From NCBI RefSeq assembly GCF_900095825.1, contig NZ_LT608315.1, forward strand, positions 983,873-1,047,872: a stretch of 64,000 nucleotides of DNA. The letters run 5' to 3'. Both the position numbers and the translations under genes were made by a program. Origin of the DNA: Acidaminococcus massiliensis (GTDB taxonomy: Bacteria; Bacillota; Negativicutes; Acidaminococcales; Acidaminococcaceae). Of the stretch, positions 34,411 through 43,460 are shown one piece after another. Within the stretch, counting starts at the first letter, position 1. Each line of letters starts with the position of its first letter. The notes under the pieces were generated by a model. It saw nothing but the letters and a program-made list of their open reading frames with translations. It was not told where the DNA came from and did not search any database.

Positions 34411-35721
34411 ATGCTGCAGCAAAGTTTAAAAGGATATTGGCGCTGGCTGCTGATCGGAGCCATGCTGCCGGGAATCTTCTTGGGACAGATGGACAACCCT
34501 CTGCAGCATCGGGTTCCCCGCTATCTGGTACGGTACAATCAGGGCGGGCTCAGTCTGGGGCTGCTCCAGTGGCCGGAAAATCTCCAGGCGGTCCGGTATG
34601 AACTGGAAATCTTCTCCCAGGTCCCGGAGGAACTGGATCCGGAACAGCCGGTGGAAGGAGCGGTCTACCGGAATGGAGAGATCTATACCAACCGGATCCT
34701 GCTAGATGAAGGCAAACTGCCTTCCCTGGATGACGGCCTGCCTCTTTTCTGGCGGGTACGGGCTTATGATTTGGATGGAAATCCCATCAGCAGTTATTCC
34801 CAGCCGAAAGAACTGCAGGCGACCCTGGTACGGGAACTGCGGGACGCCCCTGTGCCCCGGAGCCGCACCGAAGGAGAAAATGGCATGGCATTATTGTATC
34901 CGGTCTATTCGTATACTGCCCTGCCCGGTGCCCAGCAGTATGAAGTGGAAGTCCTTGACCAGATGCCGGAACAGACGGAAGGAATCCTGCCTTCCCGGCA
35001 CCGGGTCTATGCGGAAACCACCACCCTGACGGATCTCTATGACAAAGCGCCCCGGATCGGGACGTATTACTGGCGGGTCCGGGGGATGGACGGCAGGGGC
35101 CGTCCGCTGGGAGAATGGAGCCTGCCGGAAAAGGTTTCTCTGGAACCTTCCGGACAGGTGGAAGTGGGGATCTACGGGGACAGCATTTCCCACGGGGGCG
35201 GGCACCTTTCCTTCAGCCCGACAGATGCTGCTTACAGCTATGCCCATTACCTTACGGTGCCCACGGTCAATCTCTCAGAAAGCGGAGATACCAGTGAAAT
35301 GATGGTGGAACGGTTCAGGCGGGATGTCCTGCCCTTCCGCCTGAAAACCCTCCTGATCATGGGCGGTTCCAACAGCCTGCGGGATGGAACGGATCCGGAC
35401 GAAGTCATTGCCGACTTGAAGACGCTGCAGGCCCTGTGCCGGGAAAACGGGATCACACCGGTGCTGCTGACTTTGGCTCCCATCAATCCAGAGAATATCC
35501 GAAAGGCCTTTGATGAACCGACGGACCGGGATTGGCAGGAGTCCTTCCGGAAAGTGAATGCCTACATCCGCACCCAGCCTCATATCGACGTGGCCGCACC
35601 TTTTGAAGCCATGGGGCCGGAGCTCCCCACGGAAATGGCCTTGGATGGACTCCATGGAGATGTGGCCATGAAACAGATCATGGGCCAGGTGATCAATGCA
35701 CATGTGAAGGAGTTTTTATAA
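34411..35721 (+). CDS. membrane-anchored or secreted SGNH/GDSL hydrolase with N-terminal beta domains
   Basis: A 436-aa protein starting at ATG 34411 after GGAGGGGAG. Residues 10-27 form a hydrophobic signal or anchor. Two repeat-like beta regions follow, each ending in FWRVRAYD or YYWRVRGMD, which resemble fibronectin type III-like modules. From about residue 255 the SGNH fold appears: block I GDSIS, then a Gly and Asn block GGSNSLRDG, and the catalytic Asp/His block LDGLHGDVAM. Expected activity is hydrolysis of an ester, for example acetyl groups on cell-surface polysaccharide, on the outer side of the inner membrane. The true substrate is unknown. Confidence 0.78.
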   Translation: MLQQSLKGYWRWLLIGAMLPGIFLGQMDNPLQHRVPRYLVRYNQGGLSLGLLQWPENLQAVRYELEIFSQVPEELDPEQPVEGAVYRNGEIYTNRILLDEGKLPSLDDGLPLFWRVRAYDLDGNPISSYSQPKELQATLVRELRDAPVPRSRTEGENGMALLYPVYSYTALPGAQQYEVEVLDQMPEQTEGILPSRHRVYAETTTLTDLYDKAPRIGTYYWRVRGMDGRGRPLGEWSLPEKVSLEPSGQVEVGIYGDSISHGGGHLSFSPTDAAYSYAHYLTVPTVNLSESGDTSEMMVERFRRDVLPFRLKTLLIMGGSNSLRDGTDPDEVIADLKTLQALCRENGITPVLLTLAPINPENIRKAFDEPTDRDWQESFRKVNAYIRTQPHIDVAAPFEAMGPELPTEMALDGLHGDVAMKQIMGQVINAHVKEFL

Positions 35722-35765
35722 GGGACTATGGTATAATGGCCCTATGCAGTAAGGGGGGAGATACC

Positions 35766-36638
35766 ATGGACAAAGAGAATTTGAAAGCTTTCTGCCGGGG
35801 GCTGGGATTGACGGAAGTGGGAATCGCCCCTGGCCGGCTGCCGGTGCCTGATCCCCTGCCGGAAGTGTGTCCCCTGGCAGCTGGCAAAGGCCCTGAACGG
35901 TACGATCTGGCCCGGCTCCTCCCTGGCTGCCGGGCAGCTGTAGTGGTGCTCTTTCCCTATTTCCTGGCGCCGGTGGAGGAAAGCAATCTTTCCCTCTACT
36001 GTCAGCTGACCGATTACCACAAAGTGGTCCCGCTGTATCTGGAGAAAATTGCCGGCTGGCTCCAGGCGCAGGCCCCGGCAAGCCAGCAGATGGCCATTGT
36101 GGATACTTCGCCTTTGGCGGAACGGGACTTGGCGGTCCAAGCCGGGATTGGATTCCTGGGGGATAATGGCTGCCTGATCAACGATACGTACGGTTCCTGG
36201 TGTTTTGTGGGGGCGGTCCTGACCACCCTGCCCTTGGTGCCGGATACGCCTCGGCACAGGGAATGCCTCCACTGCGGCGCCTGCAGCAGGAACTGTCCGG
36301 GGGATTGTTTCCAGTCCGGGCAGTATGAGTACCGCCGCTGCAAATCCTACCTGACCCAGAAAAAGGGGGAACTGACAGCGGAGGAAACTGCCATCATCCA
36401 GAAAACTCCGCTGGTTTTCGGCTGTGATGAATGCCAGAAATGCTGTCCCTACAATGCCCGGGCAAAGGAAACTCCGCTGCCGGAATTCCACCAAGACAGG
36501 ATCCCTCGCCTGGAAAAAGAGAAGCTGGAAACGATGACCAACCGGCAGTTCCGGGAAGCCTACGGAGACCGTTCCTTTGCCTGGCGGGGGAAAAGGATCC
36601 TGCTGCGGAATTTGGCACTGGCGGCTGGGAAGAAATAG
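35766..36638 (+). CDS. queG: epoxyqueuosine reductase, short form
   Basis: A 290-aa iron-sulfur, cobalamin-dependent reductase for the last step of queuosine synthesis in tRNA. Two [4Fe-4S] ferredoxin motifs are clear: CLHCGACSRNCPGDC and CDECQKCCPYN. The catalytic region holds DTSPLAERDLAVQAGIGFLGDNGCLIN. It lacks the C-terminal HEAT-repeat domain found in longer QueG proteins. ATG 35766 is behind GGGGGAG, 44 bases after the SGNH hydrolase stop. Other que genes are not in the window. Confidence 0.88.
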   Translation: MDKENLKAFCRGLGLTEVGIAPGRLPVPDPLPEVCPLAAGKGPERYDLARLLPGCRAAVVVLFPYFLAPVEESNLSLYCQLTDYHKVVPLYLEKIAGWLQAQAPASQQMAIVDTSPLAERDLAVQAGIGFLGDNGCLINDTYGSWCFVGAVLTTLPLVPDTPRHRECLHCGACSRNCPGDCFQSGQYEYRRCKSYLTQKKGELTAEETAIIQKTPLVFGCDECQKCCPYNARAKETPLPEFHQDRIPRLEKEKLETMTNRQFREAYGDRSFAWRGKRILLRNLALAAGKK

Positions 36639-36743
36639 CCTGCAGGGACTCCCTTGGCTGGAATGAAATAAATATGATACAATCAGGATATATTTCCCAT
36701 GGAATATGATGGATTGTGGCAACTTGTCCGAGGAGGTGCTTGC

Positions 36744-37952
36744 ATGGCTCAAGAGAAAAGGATCCCGCTGCCCCGGGATCTGATCCAGTTTATTTTTGAA
36801 GCGGCCTATATCCAGCGCTGGAACGATCATATCCGGCCCCAGGGGTTTACGGAACTGGATAAGCAGGCCCATAAGATGATGATCCTCTATGTCTTGGCCC
36901 GGTATGAGGAACAGGACCATGGGGCCAGCCTGGACTGGCAGGTGCTGGTGGAAGGGGGCATCTTCGAATTCCTCCATCGGGTGGTGCTGACGGATATCAA
37001 ACCGCCGGTATTCCACGAACTCATGAGGAAAAGCGGCCATCAGCTGAACCAATGGGTCTACAAGGAACTGGTCCGCCGGGTCCCGTCCTTAAAGGGCAGT
37101 GCTTTTATGGACAAAATGCAGCAGTACCTGGATGGAGACAGCCATCCTCTGGAAAAGCAGCTGATCCGGGCTGCCCATTATCTGGCTACAGAGTGGGAAT
37201 TCCGGATCATCTATCATATGAATCAGGGAATCTTCGGGGTGGAAGAGATCCGGGAGCGGATTGCCGATGAAATCGAAGACCATTACAATCTGGCCGGAGT
37301 CCAGAAAATCGCCATGAACGGGAAAACCCGGAAGTTCGTGGATCTAATCGGCAAATTGCGGTTCCAGAAGCGCTGGTCCCAGTCTCCTCGGGTGCCGGAG
37401 ACTTCTGTCATGGGCCATGTGCTGATCGTAGCCATCATGGGATATTTTTGCGGAGAAGCCATGGGGGCCTGTAAAGCCCGGCTGGTGAATGACTTTTTGG
37501 GAGGGCTGTGGCACGATCTGCCGGAAGTCCTGACCCGGGACATCATTTCTCCCATCAAGCGCTCCATCGAAGGACTGGAGGAACTGATCAAGGACATCGA
37601 ACAGCGGCAGATGGAAGAGATCCTGCTGCCTTTGCTTCCCGCCAGCTGGCATGAAGACATCCTGAATTTTACCGTCCATGAGTTCGAGAATCGGATCTGG
37701 GAAAACGGAAAGATCCGGCTGCTGGAGAGAGATATCCCGGAACAGTACAACAAGGATGAGTACAGCCCAGTGGATGGCCGGGTGCTGAAGGGATGCGACC
37801 ATCTGGCGGCTTTCCTGGAGGCCTGGCTCAGCATCCAGTGCGGGATCACTTCTTCCCATCTGGCCGGAGTGGTAGAGGCCCTGCCCAAGGCTTACCAAGG
37901 AAAGAGCATCGGTGGGATCGATTTCGGAAAGATTTATGAACAGTTTCGCTAA
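36744..37952 (+). CDS. HD-domain phosphohydrolase-like protein
   Basis: The 402-aa protein begins at ATG 36744 after GAGGAGG. The HD core is distributed as in YfbR-like enzymes: ELDKQAHKMM for an early His, ETSVMGHVLIVAIM, then GGLWHDLPEVLTRDIISPIK carrying the His-Asp metal ligands, and a late Asp in KGCDHLAAFLEAWLS. The N-terminal 150 residues include basic and helical stretches of unknown role. It probably hydrolyses a nucleotide or phosphate ester. It has its own terminator, shared with recQ on the other strand. Substrate not known. Confidence 0.75.
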   Translation: MAQEKRIPLPRDLIQFIFEAAYIQRWNDHIRPQGFTELDKQAHKMMILYVLARYEEQDHGASLDWQVLVEGGIFEFLHRVVLTDIKPPVFHELMRKSGHQLNQWVYKELVRRVPSLKGSAFMDKMQQYLDGDSHPLEKQLIRAAHYLATEWEFRIIYHMNQGIFGVEEIRERIADEIEDHYNLAGVQKIAMNGKTRKFVDLIGKLRFQKRWSQSPRVPETSVMGHVLIVAIMGYFCGEAMGACKARLVNDFLGGLWHDLPEVLTRDIISPIKRSIEGLEELIKDIEQRQMEEILLPLLPASWHEDILNFTVHEFENRIWENGKIRLLERDIPEQYNKDEYSPVDGRVLKGCDHLAAFLEAWLSIQCGITSSHLAGVVEALPKAYQGKSIGGIDFGKIYEQFR

Positions 37953-37997
37953 AAAAGAGGTGTGGAACAACCCATGGGTTGTCTCACACCTCTTTTT
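37952..37997. terminator. bidirectional terminator between HD gene and recQ
   Basis: AAAAAGAGGTGTG pairs with CACACCTCTTTTT around an inner AACAACCC/GGGTTGT stem. Confidence 0.9.
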
Positions 37998-39831
37998 CCC
38001 TGCAGAATGCGTTGATCGTTTCTAGAAAGGCATCACCGTATTTTTCATCCTTATGCTGTCCTACCCCGGTGACCTGGAGAAATTCTTCATGGGTCCGGGG
38101 AAGGCAGCGGCACATCTCATGGAGGGTCCGGTCCCCGAACACCACGAAGGGCGGCACCATGGCCTCTTCCGCCAGATGTTTCCGCAGGGCCTTGAGCCGG
38201 CCGAACAGTTCGGCACCCATTTCCTGGGTAAAGCCTTCCGGCAGTTCCAGTTCCGGAAGGTCTTTTTTCTTTTTCCGTCCGGATTTGCCATTGGACAGGG
38301 AGCCTGCTTCCTTCCGGAGCAGCACACGGATGGAAGTATCCTGGAGCTCCCAAATCTTTTTTGCGATCTTCAGAACCGGGTATTTGTCCCGGGTGATCAG
38401 CAGATAGCCCTGATCCAGCAGATTTTGGATCATTTCTTTGATTTCTTTCAGGGAATACTGGTGCAGGGCACCGAACATCCGCAGCCGGGCAAGGCCCGTT
38501 TCCTCCACCCGGGTGGAGCGGCTCCCTGCCAGGGTATTGGCAATCAGGGTGATCCCGTAAGGACGCCGGGCTTCGTGGATGCATTTCACGATTTTTTTGG
38601 TTTCTTCTGTCATGTCGATCTCTTCATATTCACCGTTGCAGGTGGAACAATGATTGCAGCGGGCAGGGGCGGCCTCACCAAAATAATGGAGAAGGGTCTG
38701 GCGCAGACAGCTGGTGGTCTGACAGTAATGTTCCATGGCATAGAGCTTCCGGAGATTGGCTTCTTCCACTTCTTCCAAGACTTCGCTGGATTCTTTGTGT
38801 TCCAGCAGGAAGCGCTGGATGACCACATCCTGGGGAGAAAACAGCAGGATGCATTGGGAAGGCTCTCCGTCACGGCCGGCTCGTCCGGCTTCCTGGTAGT
38901 AGTTTTCCAGGCAGGAAGGCATGTTGTAGTGGAGTACATAGCGGACGTTGGATTTGTCGATCCCCATGCCGAAGGCGTTGGTGGCAATGATCACCAAGGC
39001 CCGGTCGTACTGGAAATCCTCCTGGGCCTTCTGCCGTTCTTCCTGGCTCATGCCTGCATGATACCGGGCTGCCGGGATCCCTTTGCTGCGCAGGCTGTCA
39101 TACAGATTGTCCACATTCTTTCGGGTGGAACAGTAGATGATGCCGCTGTCATCTGGATGATCTTTCAGGAACCGGAGAACCCAGGCATCCTTGTCTTGGG
39201 GATGTTCCACCCCGAAATACAGATTGGACCGGTCGAACCCGGTGACCAGGATCCGGGGATGATGCAGTTCCAGGCTCTGGAGGATGTCTTCCCGCACCTG
39301 TTCCGTGGCGGTCGCTGTGAAGGCGCCCACCACCGGCCGCTCCGGAAGGAATTCCAGGAAATCCAGGATCCGGGTGTAACTGGGACGGAAGTCCTGTCCC
39401 CACTGAGAGATGCAATGGGCTTCGTCCACGGCCACCATGGAGATATCCGCCTCTTTGGCAAAATCCCGGAACAGCTCAGTTTCCAATCGCTCAGGTGCCA
39501 CATAGATCATCTTATAGGCTCCGGCACGGGCTTGTTCCAGGGTGGTATAGAATTCCCGGCCGGAAAGAGCGCTGTTGATGTAGGCCGCTTTGATCCCAGC
39601 CGTTTCCAGTGCCTGGACCTGATCCTGCATCAGAGAGATCAGCGGCGAGATGACCAGGGTGATCCCAGGAAAGAGCAGGGCTGGGACCTGGTAGCAGAGA
39701 GATTTGCCGGCCCCGGTGGGCATGATCCCCAGTACATCCCGGCCCTGGAGCAGGGCATCGATCAGGACCTCCTGTCCCGGACGGAAAGAAGTGTATCCAA
39801 AATACTTTTTTAGGACTGCAATCTTGTCCAT
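37984..39831 (-). CDS. recQ: ATP-dependent DNA helicase RecQ
   Basis: From ATG 39831 (AAAGGAGG ahead) the protein has 615 residues. Helicase motifs in order: FRPGQEVLIDAL, GIMPTGAGKSLCYQ (Walker A), VISPLISLMQDQV, VDEAHCISQWGQDFRPSY, GAFTATATEQVREDI, IIYCSTRKNVDNLY, ATNAFGMGIDKSNVRYVLHYNMP and YYQEAGRAGRDG. The RecQ zinc-binding site follows (C...CLRQTLLHYFGE ... CNHCSTC), then the winged helix and a C-terminal HRDC domain. It unwinds DNA 3' to 5' in recombination and fork repair. Length and architecture are normal for RecQ. Confidence 0.97.
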   Translation of the reverse strand: MDKIAVLKKYFGYTSFRPGQEVLIDALLQGRDVLGIMPTGAGKSLCYQVPALLFPGITLVISPLISLMQDQVQALETAGIKAAYINSALSGREFYTTLEQARAGAYKMIYVAPERLETELFRDFAKEADISMVAVDEAHCISQWGQDFRPSYTRILDFLEFLPERPVVGAFTATATEQVREDILQSLELHHPRILVTGFDRSNLYFGVEHPQDKDAWVLRFLKDHPDDSGIIYCSTRKNVDNLYDSLRSKGIPAARYHAGMSQEERQKAQEDFQYDRALVIIATNAFGMGIDKSNVRYVLHYNMPSCLENYYQEAGRAGRDGEPSQCILLFSPQDVVIQRFLLEHKESSEVLEEVEEANLRKLYAMEHYCQTTSCLRQTLLHYFGEAAPARCNHCSTCNGEYEEIDMTEETKKIVKCIHEARRPYGITLIANTLAGSRSTRVEETGLARLRMFGALHQYSLKEIKEMIQNLLDQGYLLITRDKYPVLKIAKKIWELQDTSIRVLLRKEAGSLSNGKSGRKKKKDLPELELPEGFTQEMGAELFGRLKALRKHLAEEAMVPPFVVFGDRTLHEMCRCLPRTHEEFLQVTGVGQHKDEKYGDAFLETINAFCREKEV

Positions 39832-39975
39832 ACAGGAAAATACCTCCTTTGGAAAGAAAATCAAACTGCTGTTTGTTCCAATCATAACGAAATTCCAAAA
39901 AAAATGCAAGGAAAGCCACACTTGATTAATTGTATACAAAATACAAAAAAATAAACAGTTATTTCTGAATCGTGC

Positions 39976-39981
39976 TATAAT
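39976..39981 (+). promoter_or_regulatory. -10 box of gdh
   Basis: TATAAT, 57 bases before the start codon. No good -35 hexamer is seen at 17 bases; AT-rich DNA upstream (39920-39965) could be an UP element. Confidence 0.5.
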
Positions 39982-40037
39982 GCAATCGTAAGGGTTTTGT
40001 AAGGGTTCAATAGATACAATTTTAGGAGGCGTTACAA

Positions 40038-41276
40038 ATGAGTCTGTTTGAAATGGCAAAAATCCCTATGGAAAAAGCAAGCAAACTGATTAATCTGGAT
40101 CCCAACGCTGAGGCTGTTATCTCCCAACCTGAACGTACTCTGGAAGTCAGCATCCCTGTAAAGATGGATGACGGCCATGTAGAAGTATTCACCGGCTACC
40201 GTTCCCAGAACAGCACGGTACTGGGGCCTGTGAAGGGCGGCGTGCGGTATCATCAGAACGTTTCCATGGACGAAGTAAAGACCCTGGGTTTCTGGATGAC
40301 CACGAAATGCGCCATCGCTGGACTGCCTTACGGTGGCGGCAAGGGCGGCATCATCGTAGATCCTCGGAAAGTCTCCAAGGGTGAACTGGAAAGAATCACT
40401 CGTGGTTACATCGACCGGATTGCTCCGATCATCGGGGAAAAGAAAGACATCCCTGCTCCGGACGTGAACACCAATGCCCAGATCATGGCTTGGATGCTGG
40501 ACGAATTCTCCAAGATCAACTGCCAGTACACTCCTGGCTTCATCACCGGGAAAGCCGTCAGCATGGGCGGGTCCCTGGGACGGACTTCTGCAACGGGCCG
40601 GGGCGTCGTAACGGCTGCTCTGGAACTGCTGAAGAGAGAAGGCATCAAACCGGAAGATGCCACCCTGGCTATCCAAGGCTTCGGCAACGTAGGTTCCTGG
40701 ACCGCTAAATGTGCGGCTGACAAAGGCCTGAAGATCGTAGCCCTGAGCGATATCAGCGGCGGTATCTATGATCCCAATGGCTTCGATCCGTATAAAGTGG
40801 AAGAATATGCCCAGAACAACGGCGGCGTGATCAAAGGCTATCCTGGCGCAAAAGCCATCAGCAACGAAGAAGTGCTGGAACAGGATGTCACCGTGCTGAT
40901 CCCTGCTGCTCTGGAACTGCAGATCACTGGCAAGAACGCCGACAAAATCAAAGCAAAGATGATCGTAGAAGCAGCCAACGGCCCGACGGACGCAGATGCA
41001 GATGCCATCCTGGAAAAGAGAGGCATCCCTGTGGTTCCCGATGTGCTGGCCAACGGCGGCGGCGTAACCGTATCCTACTTTGAATGGGTACAGAACCTGT
41101 ACAGATACTTCTGGACGGAAGAAGAAGTCATCGACAGACAGGAACAAATGATGGTCAAAGCCTTCGCGAATGTGTATGATGCAGCCAAGAAATACAACAC
41201 CACCATGCGGGTAGGTGCTTACATCGTAGCTCTGAATGCGCTGGCAGAACCCCTGAAACTGAGAGGCATTATCTAA
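40038..41276 (+). CDS. gdh: glutamate dehydrogenase, hexameric NAD-type
   Basis: The 412-aa enzyme deaminates glutamate to 2-oxoglutarate, the first step of glutamate fermentation in Acidaminococcus-like anaerobes. Visible are VKGGVRYHQNVSMDEVKTLGFWMTTKCAIAGLPYGGGKGGI with the catalytic Lys residues, the substrate region PAPDVNTNAQIMAWMLDEFS, the Rossmann motif AIQGFGNVGSWTAKC, and the later ANGGGVTVSYFEWVQNLY. Codons are markedly biased (GCT, GTA, CTG, few rare codons), a sign of very high expression. Strong RBS AGGAGGC precedes ATG 40038 and a strong terminator follows at 41318. Confidence 0.96.
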   Translation: MSLFEMAKIPMEKASKLINLDPNAEAVISQPERTLEVSIPVKMDDGHVEVFTGYRSQNSTVLGPVKGGVRYHQNVSMDEVKTLGFWMTTKCAIAGLPYGGGKGGIIVDPRKVSKGELERITRGYIDRIAPIIGEKKDIPAPDVNTNAQIMAWMLDEFSKINCQYTPGFITGKAVSMGGSLGRTSATGRGVVTAALELLKREGIKPEDATLAIQGFGNVGSWTAKCAADKGLKIVALSDISGGIYDPNGFDPYKVEEYAQNNGGVIKGYPGAKAISNEEVLEQDVTVLIPAALELQITGKNADKIKAKMIVEAANGPTDADADAILEKRGIPVVPDVLANGGGVTVSYFEWVQNLYRYFWTEEEVIDRQEQMMVKAFANVYDAAKKYNTTMRVGAYIVALNALAEPLKLRGII

Positions 41277-41317
41277 TAGAACCCTACAAACGGAACCTGT
41301 GCCCAGACGGCACAGCA

Positions 41318-41350
41318 GAAAACCCCGGACATGGACTGTCCGGGGTTTTC
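41318..41350 (+). terminator. terminator of gdh
   Basis: Perfect 14-bp stem (GAAAACCCCGGACA and complement) with a 5-base loop. Confidence 0.88.
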
Positions 41351-41393
41351 TGTATGGGGGATGGGATAAAGCGCAGCAGGAGATGGGGCAGGA

Positions 41394-42725
41394 TCAAATC
41401 AGGGCTTTCCGCCAGATCCCCTGATGCCAGCGCCAGAAGAACACCAGGCCGCGGCCGCATTCATCCATAGCCATGGCAATCCAGATGCCCACCAGGCCCC
41501 AGAGCAGATGGACGCCGAAATACCAGCTGCCCAGGACCGAAACGCACCACATGAAAATGATCCCGATGGTGATGGGCGCTTTCACATCTCCAGCTGCATT
41601 CAGGGCCATGACCATGCACATATTCACAGCCCGGCCGATTTCCAGGAAGATGTCCACGAAAAGGATCATCTTGCCCAGGGTATGGACTTCCGGATCCTCC
41701 GTAAAGAGAGAGAAGACAGCATCGCTGTGGGTGTAGACCAGGACGGCCAGGCTGCCGGAAAGGAGCATGGAAATCAGGATGGTAAATTTGACCCGTTTGT
41801 CCACTTCCCCGTTATTGTCCGCTCCTTTGAAATAGCTGACCAGGATCTGGGTGGCCATGGCCAGGGCCTGGGAATAGAGGTAGCTGATCATAGCAATGAT
41901 GTAGGCGTAGACCTTGGTGGTGATCACGGCAATGCCGAACAGGTTCACGAAGGTCATGATGGTGGTCTGGGACAGCTGGTAAGAAAAGGTTTCCCCAGCG
42001 GAAGGGATGCCCAGGTACAGCAGCTTGCCCAGGGTCTTGCGGGGGAAAGGGCGGAGATGGGCGAAAGAAAGTCGCAGGGGGGTCTTTTTGTGGAGAATGT
42101 GTACTACCAGCAGCAGTCCCAAGGTCTTAGCCGTATTGGTGGAAATGCATACCCCGGCTACCCCCAGGGAGGGGATGGGGCCCAGGCCGTGGATCAGGAT
42201 CATGTTTCCCCCGATGTTCAGCAGGTTCATGATGGTGGAGCAGAGCATGGTTTCCCGGAGCAGGCCGAAGCCGCGGAGAAAGGCGATAAAAGCCATATAC
42301 GCGCTTTGCACGATGACAAAAAGTCCGATCCAACGCAGGTACAGCTGGGCTTCTGTCCAAATCTCTCCCGGGACACCCAAGATCCCTAGGAAGAAGCCGG
42401 GAAAACAGAACAGTACCAGGCTGATCAAGGCTCCCAGACCAAGATTCAGGCCCAGGGAAACAGAACAGACCTGGCTGGCTTTTCCCATATCTCCTGCCCC
42501 CCGGTAATGGGCAATCAGGATGGTGGCCGCCTGGGAAAGGACGGACAGGGTCAGGATGATCATATTCACGATCATATTGTCGTTTCCCACAGCTGCCACC
42601 GCATCTTGGGAATAATGGCTGAGCATGAACTGGTCCATGTTGGGGACCATCATCTGGAGACCGATTTCGATGAAGATTGGAAGAGACATGGCGAAAACCG
42701 ACCATCTGCTTTTATATTCCTGCAT
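41394..42725 (-). CDS. MATE-family multidrug/cation antiporter
   Basis: A 443-aa inner-membrane protein with twelve hydrophobic segments in two halves. The start (ATG 42725) is placed after GGGGAGG. Family features include LPIFIEIGLQMMVPNMDQFMLSHYSQDAVAAVGNDNMI in the first helices, FLRGFGLLRETMLCSTIMNLLNIGGNMILIHG, and in the second half the repeat GIPSAGETFSYQLSQTTIMTFVNLFG. Such pumps export organic cations or drugs using a proton or sodium gradient. It stands alone and convergent to gdh; the specific substrate is unknown. Confidence 0.9.
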   Translation of the reverse strand: MQEYKSRWSVFAMSLPIFIEIGLQMMVPNMDQFMLSHYSQDAVAAVGNDNMIVNMIILTLSVLSQAATILIAHYRGAGDMGKASQVCSVSLGLNLGLGALISLVLFCFPGFFLGILGVPGEIWTEAQLYLRWIGLFVIVQSAYMAFIAFLRGFGLLRETMLCSTIMNLLNIGGNMILIHGLGPIPSLGVAGVCISTNTAKTLGLLLVVHILHKKTPLRLSFAHLRPFPRKTLGKLLYLGIPSAGETFSYQLSQTTIMTFVNLFGIAVITTKVYAYIIAMISYLYSQALAMATQILVSYFKGADNNGEVDKRVKFTILISMLLSGSLAVLVYTHSDAVFSLFTEDPEVHTLGKMILFVDIFLEIGRAVNMCMVMALNAAGDVKAPITIGIIFMWCVSVLGSWYFGVHLLWGLVGIWIAMAMDECGRGLVFFWRWHQGIWRKALI

Positions 42726-42899
42726 CACAAAACAGTACCTCCCCGTGAATGCCATAGGATTTTTTATTTCTTTATGCTAGCATAGGGGCAGGGTCATTAC
42801 AAGAGAGAAAGAAAAAGTCGGGGAATGTGGAATTTTTAGAAAAATTCATTTATAATGGATAGCAGTCAATAGAAGATGTATACGTCAGGGGGGTTGCAT

Positions 42900-43412
42900 A
42901 TGGAAAACAAAGAACGCAGAGATACAATCCTAAAAATGCTGCAGCAAGCGTCTAAACCGGTTACGGGAACAGAGATGGCCAGGGTCTGTCAGGTCAGCCG
43001 GCAGATCATCGTAGGAGATATCGCACTGCTGCGGGCCAGCGGGACACCGGTCATATCCACACCCCGGGGCTACCAGCTCCACGCTTTCCATAAACACGGA
43101 TGTCAGGAATCTTTCCTGTGCAAACATGGTCCAGAGCTGGTGGAAGCGGAGCTCGATGCCATTGTGGACAACGGGGGAATTGTCCACAATGTAGTGGTGG
43201 AACATGAGGTATATGGTTTCATGGAGGGAGAACTGAATCTGAAATCCCGGCGGGATGTGCAGCTCTATATCCAGCGGATGAAGAAGACGAAGGCGCCTCT
43301 TTTGTCCAGTATGTCCAATGGGGTCCACACCCATCTGGTGGAAACCGAAACAGAAGAAGAGATGGAAGCCATCCACAAGGCCCTGGAAAAGCTGGGGGTG
43401 CTGGTGGGATGA
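42900..43412 (+). CDS. niaR: NiaR-type nicotinate-responsive repressor
   Basis: A 170-aa regulator with an N-terminal HTH_11 (RDTILKMLQQASKPVTGTEMARVCQVSRQIIVGDIALLRASG) and a C-terminal 3H domain whose conserved histidines are seen in FLCKHGP, VHNVVVEHEVYG and NGVHTHLVE. This is the architecture of NiaR/YrxA, which represses NAD synthesis and niacin uptake genes when nicotinic acid is present. No nad or niacin transporter gene is adjacent, so its targets are elsewhere. A TATAAT at 42851 is the likely -10; GGGGGGTT precedes ATG 42900. Confidence 0.88.
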   Translation: MENKERRDTILKMLQQASKPVTGTEMARVCQVSRQIIVGDIALLRASGTPVISTPRGYQLHAFHKHGCQESFLCKHGPELVEAELDAIVDNGGIVHNVVVEHEVYGFMEGELNLKSRRDVQLYIQRMKKTKAPLLSSMSNGVHTHLVETETEEEMEAIHKALEKLGVLVG

Positions 43413-43414
43413 AA

Positions 43415-43460
43415 GAAGGGGCTGTGAAAAAATGATTTCTCATTTTTTCACAGCCCCTTT
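43415..43460. terminator. terminator, dispersed hairpin family B
   Basis: AAGGGGCTGTGAAAAAATGA pairs with its complement around TTTC. It serves niaR and the convergent EamA gene. A near copy lies at 52261-52307. Confidence 0.85.
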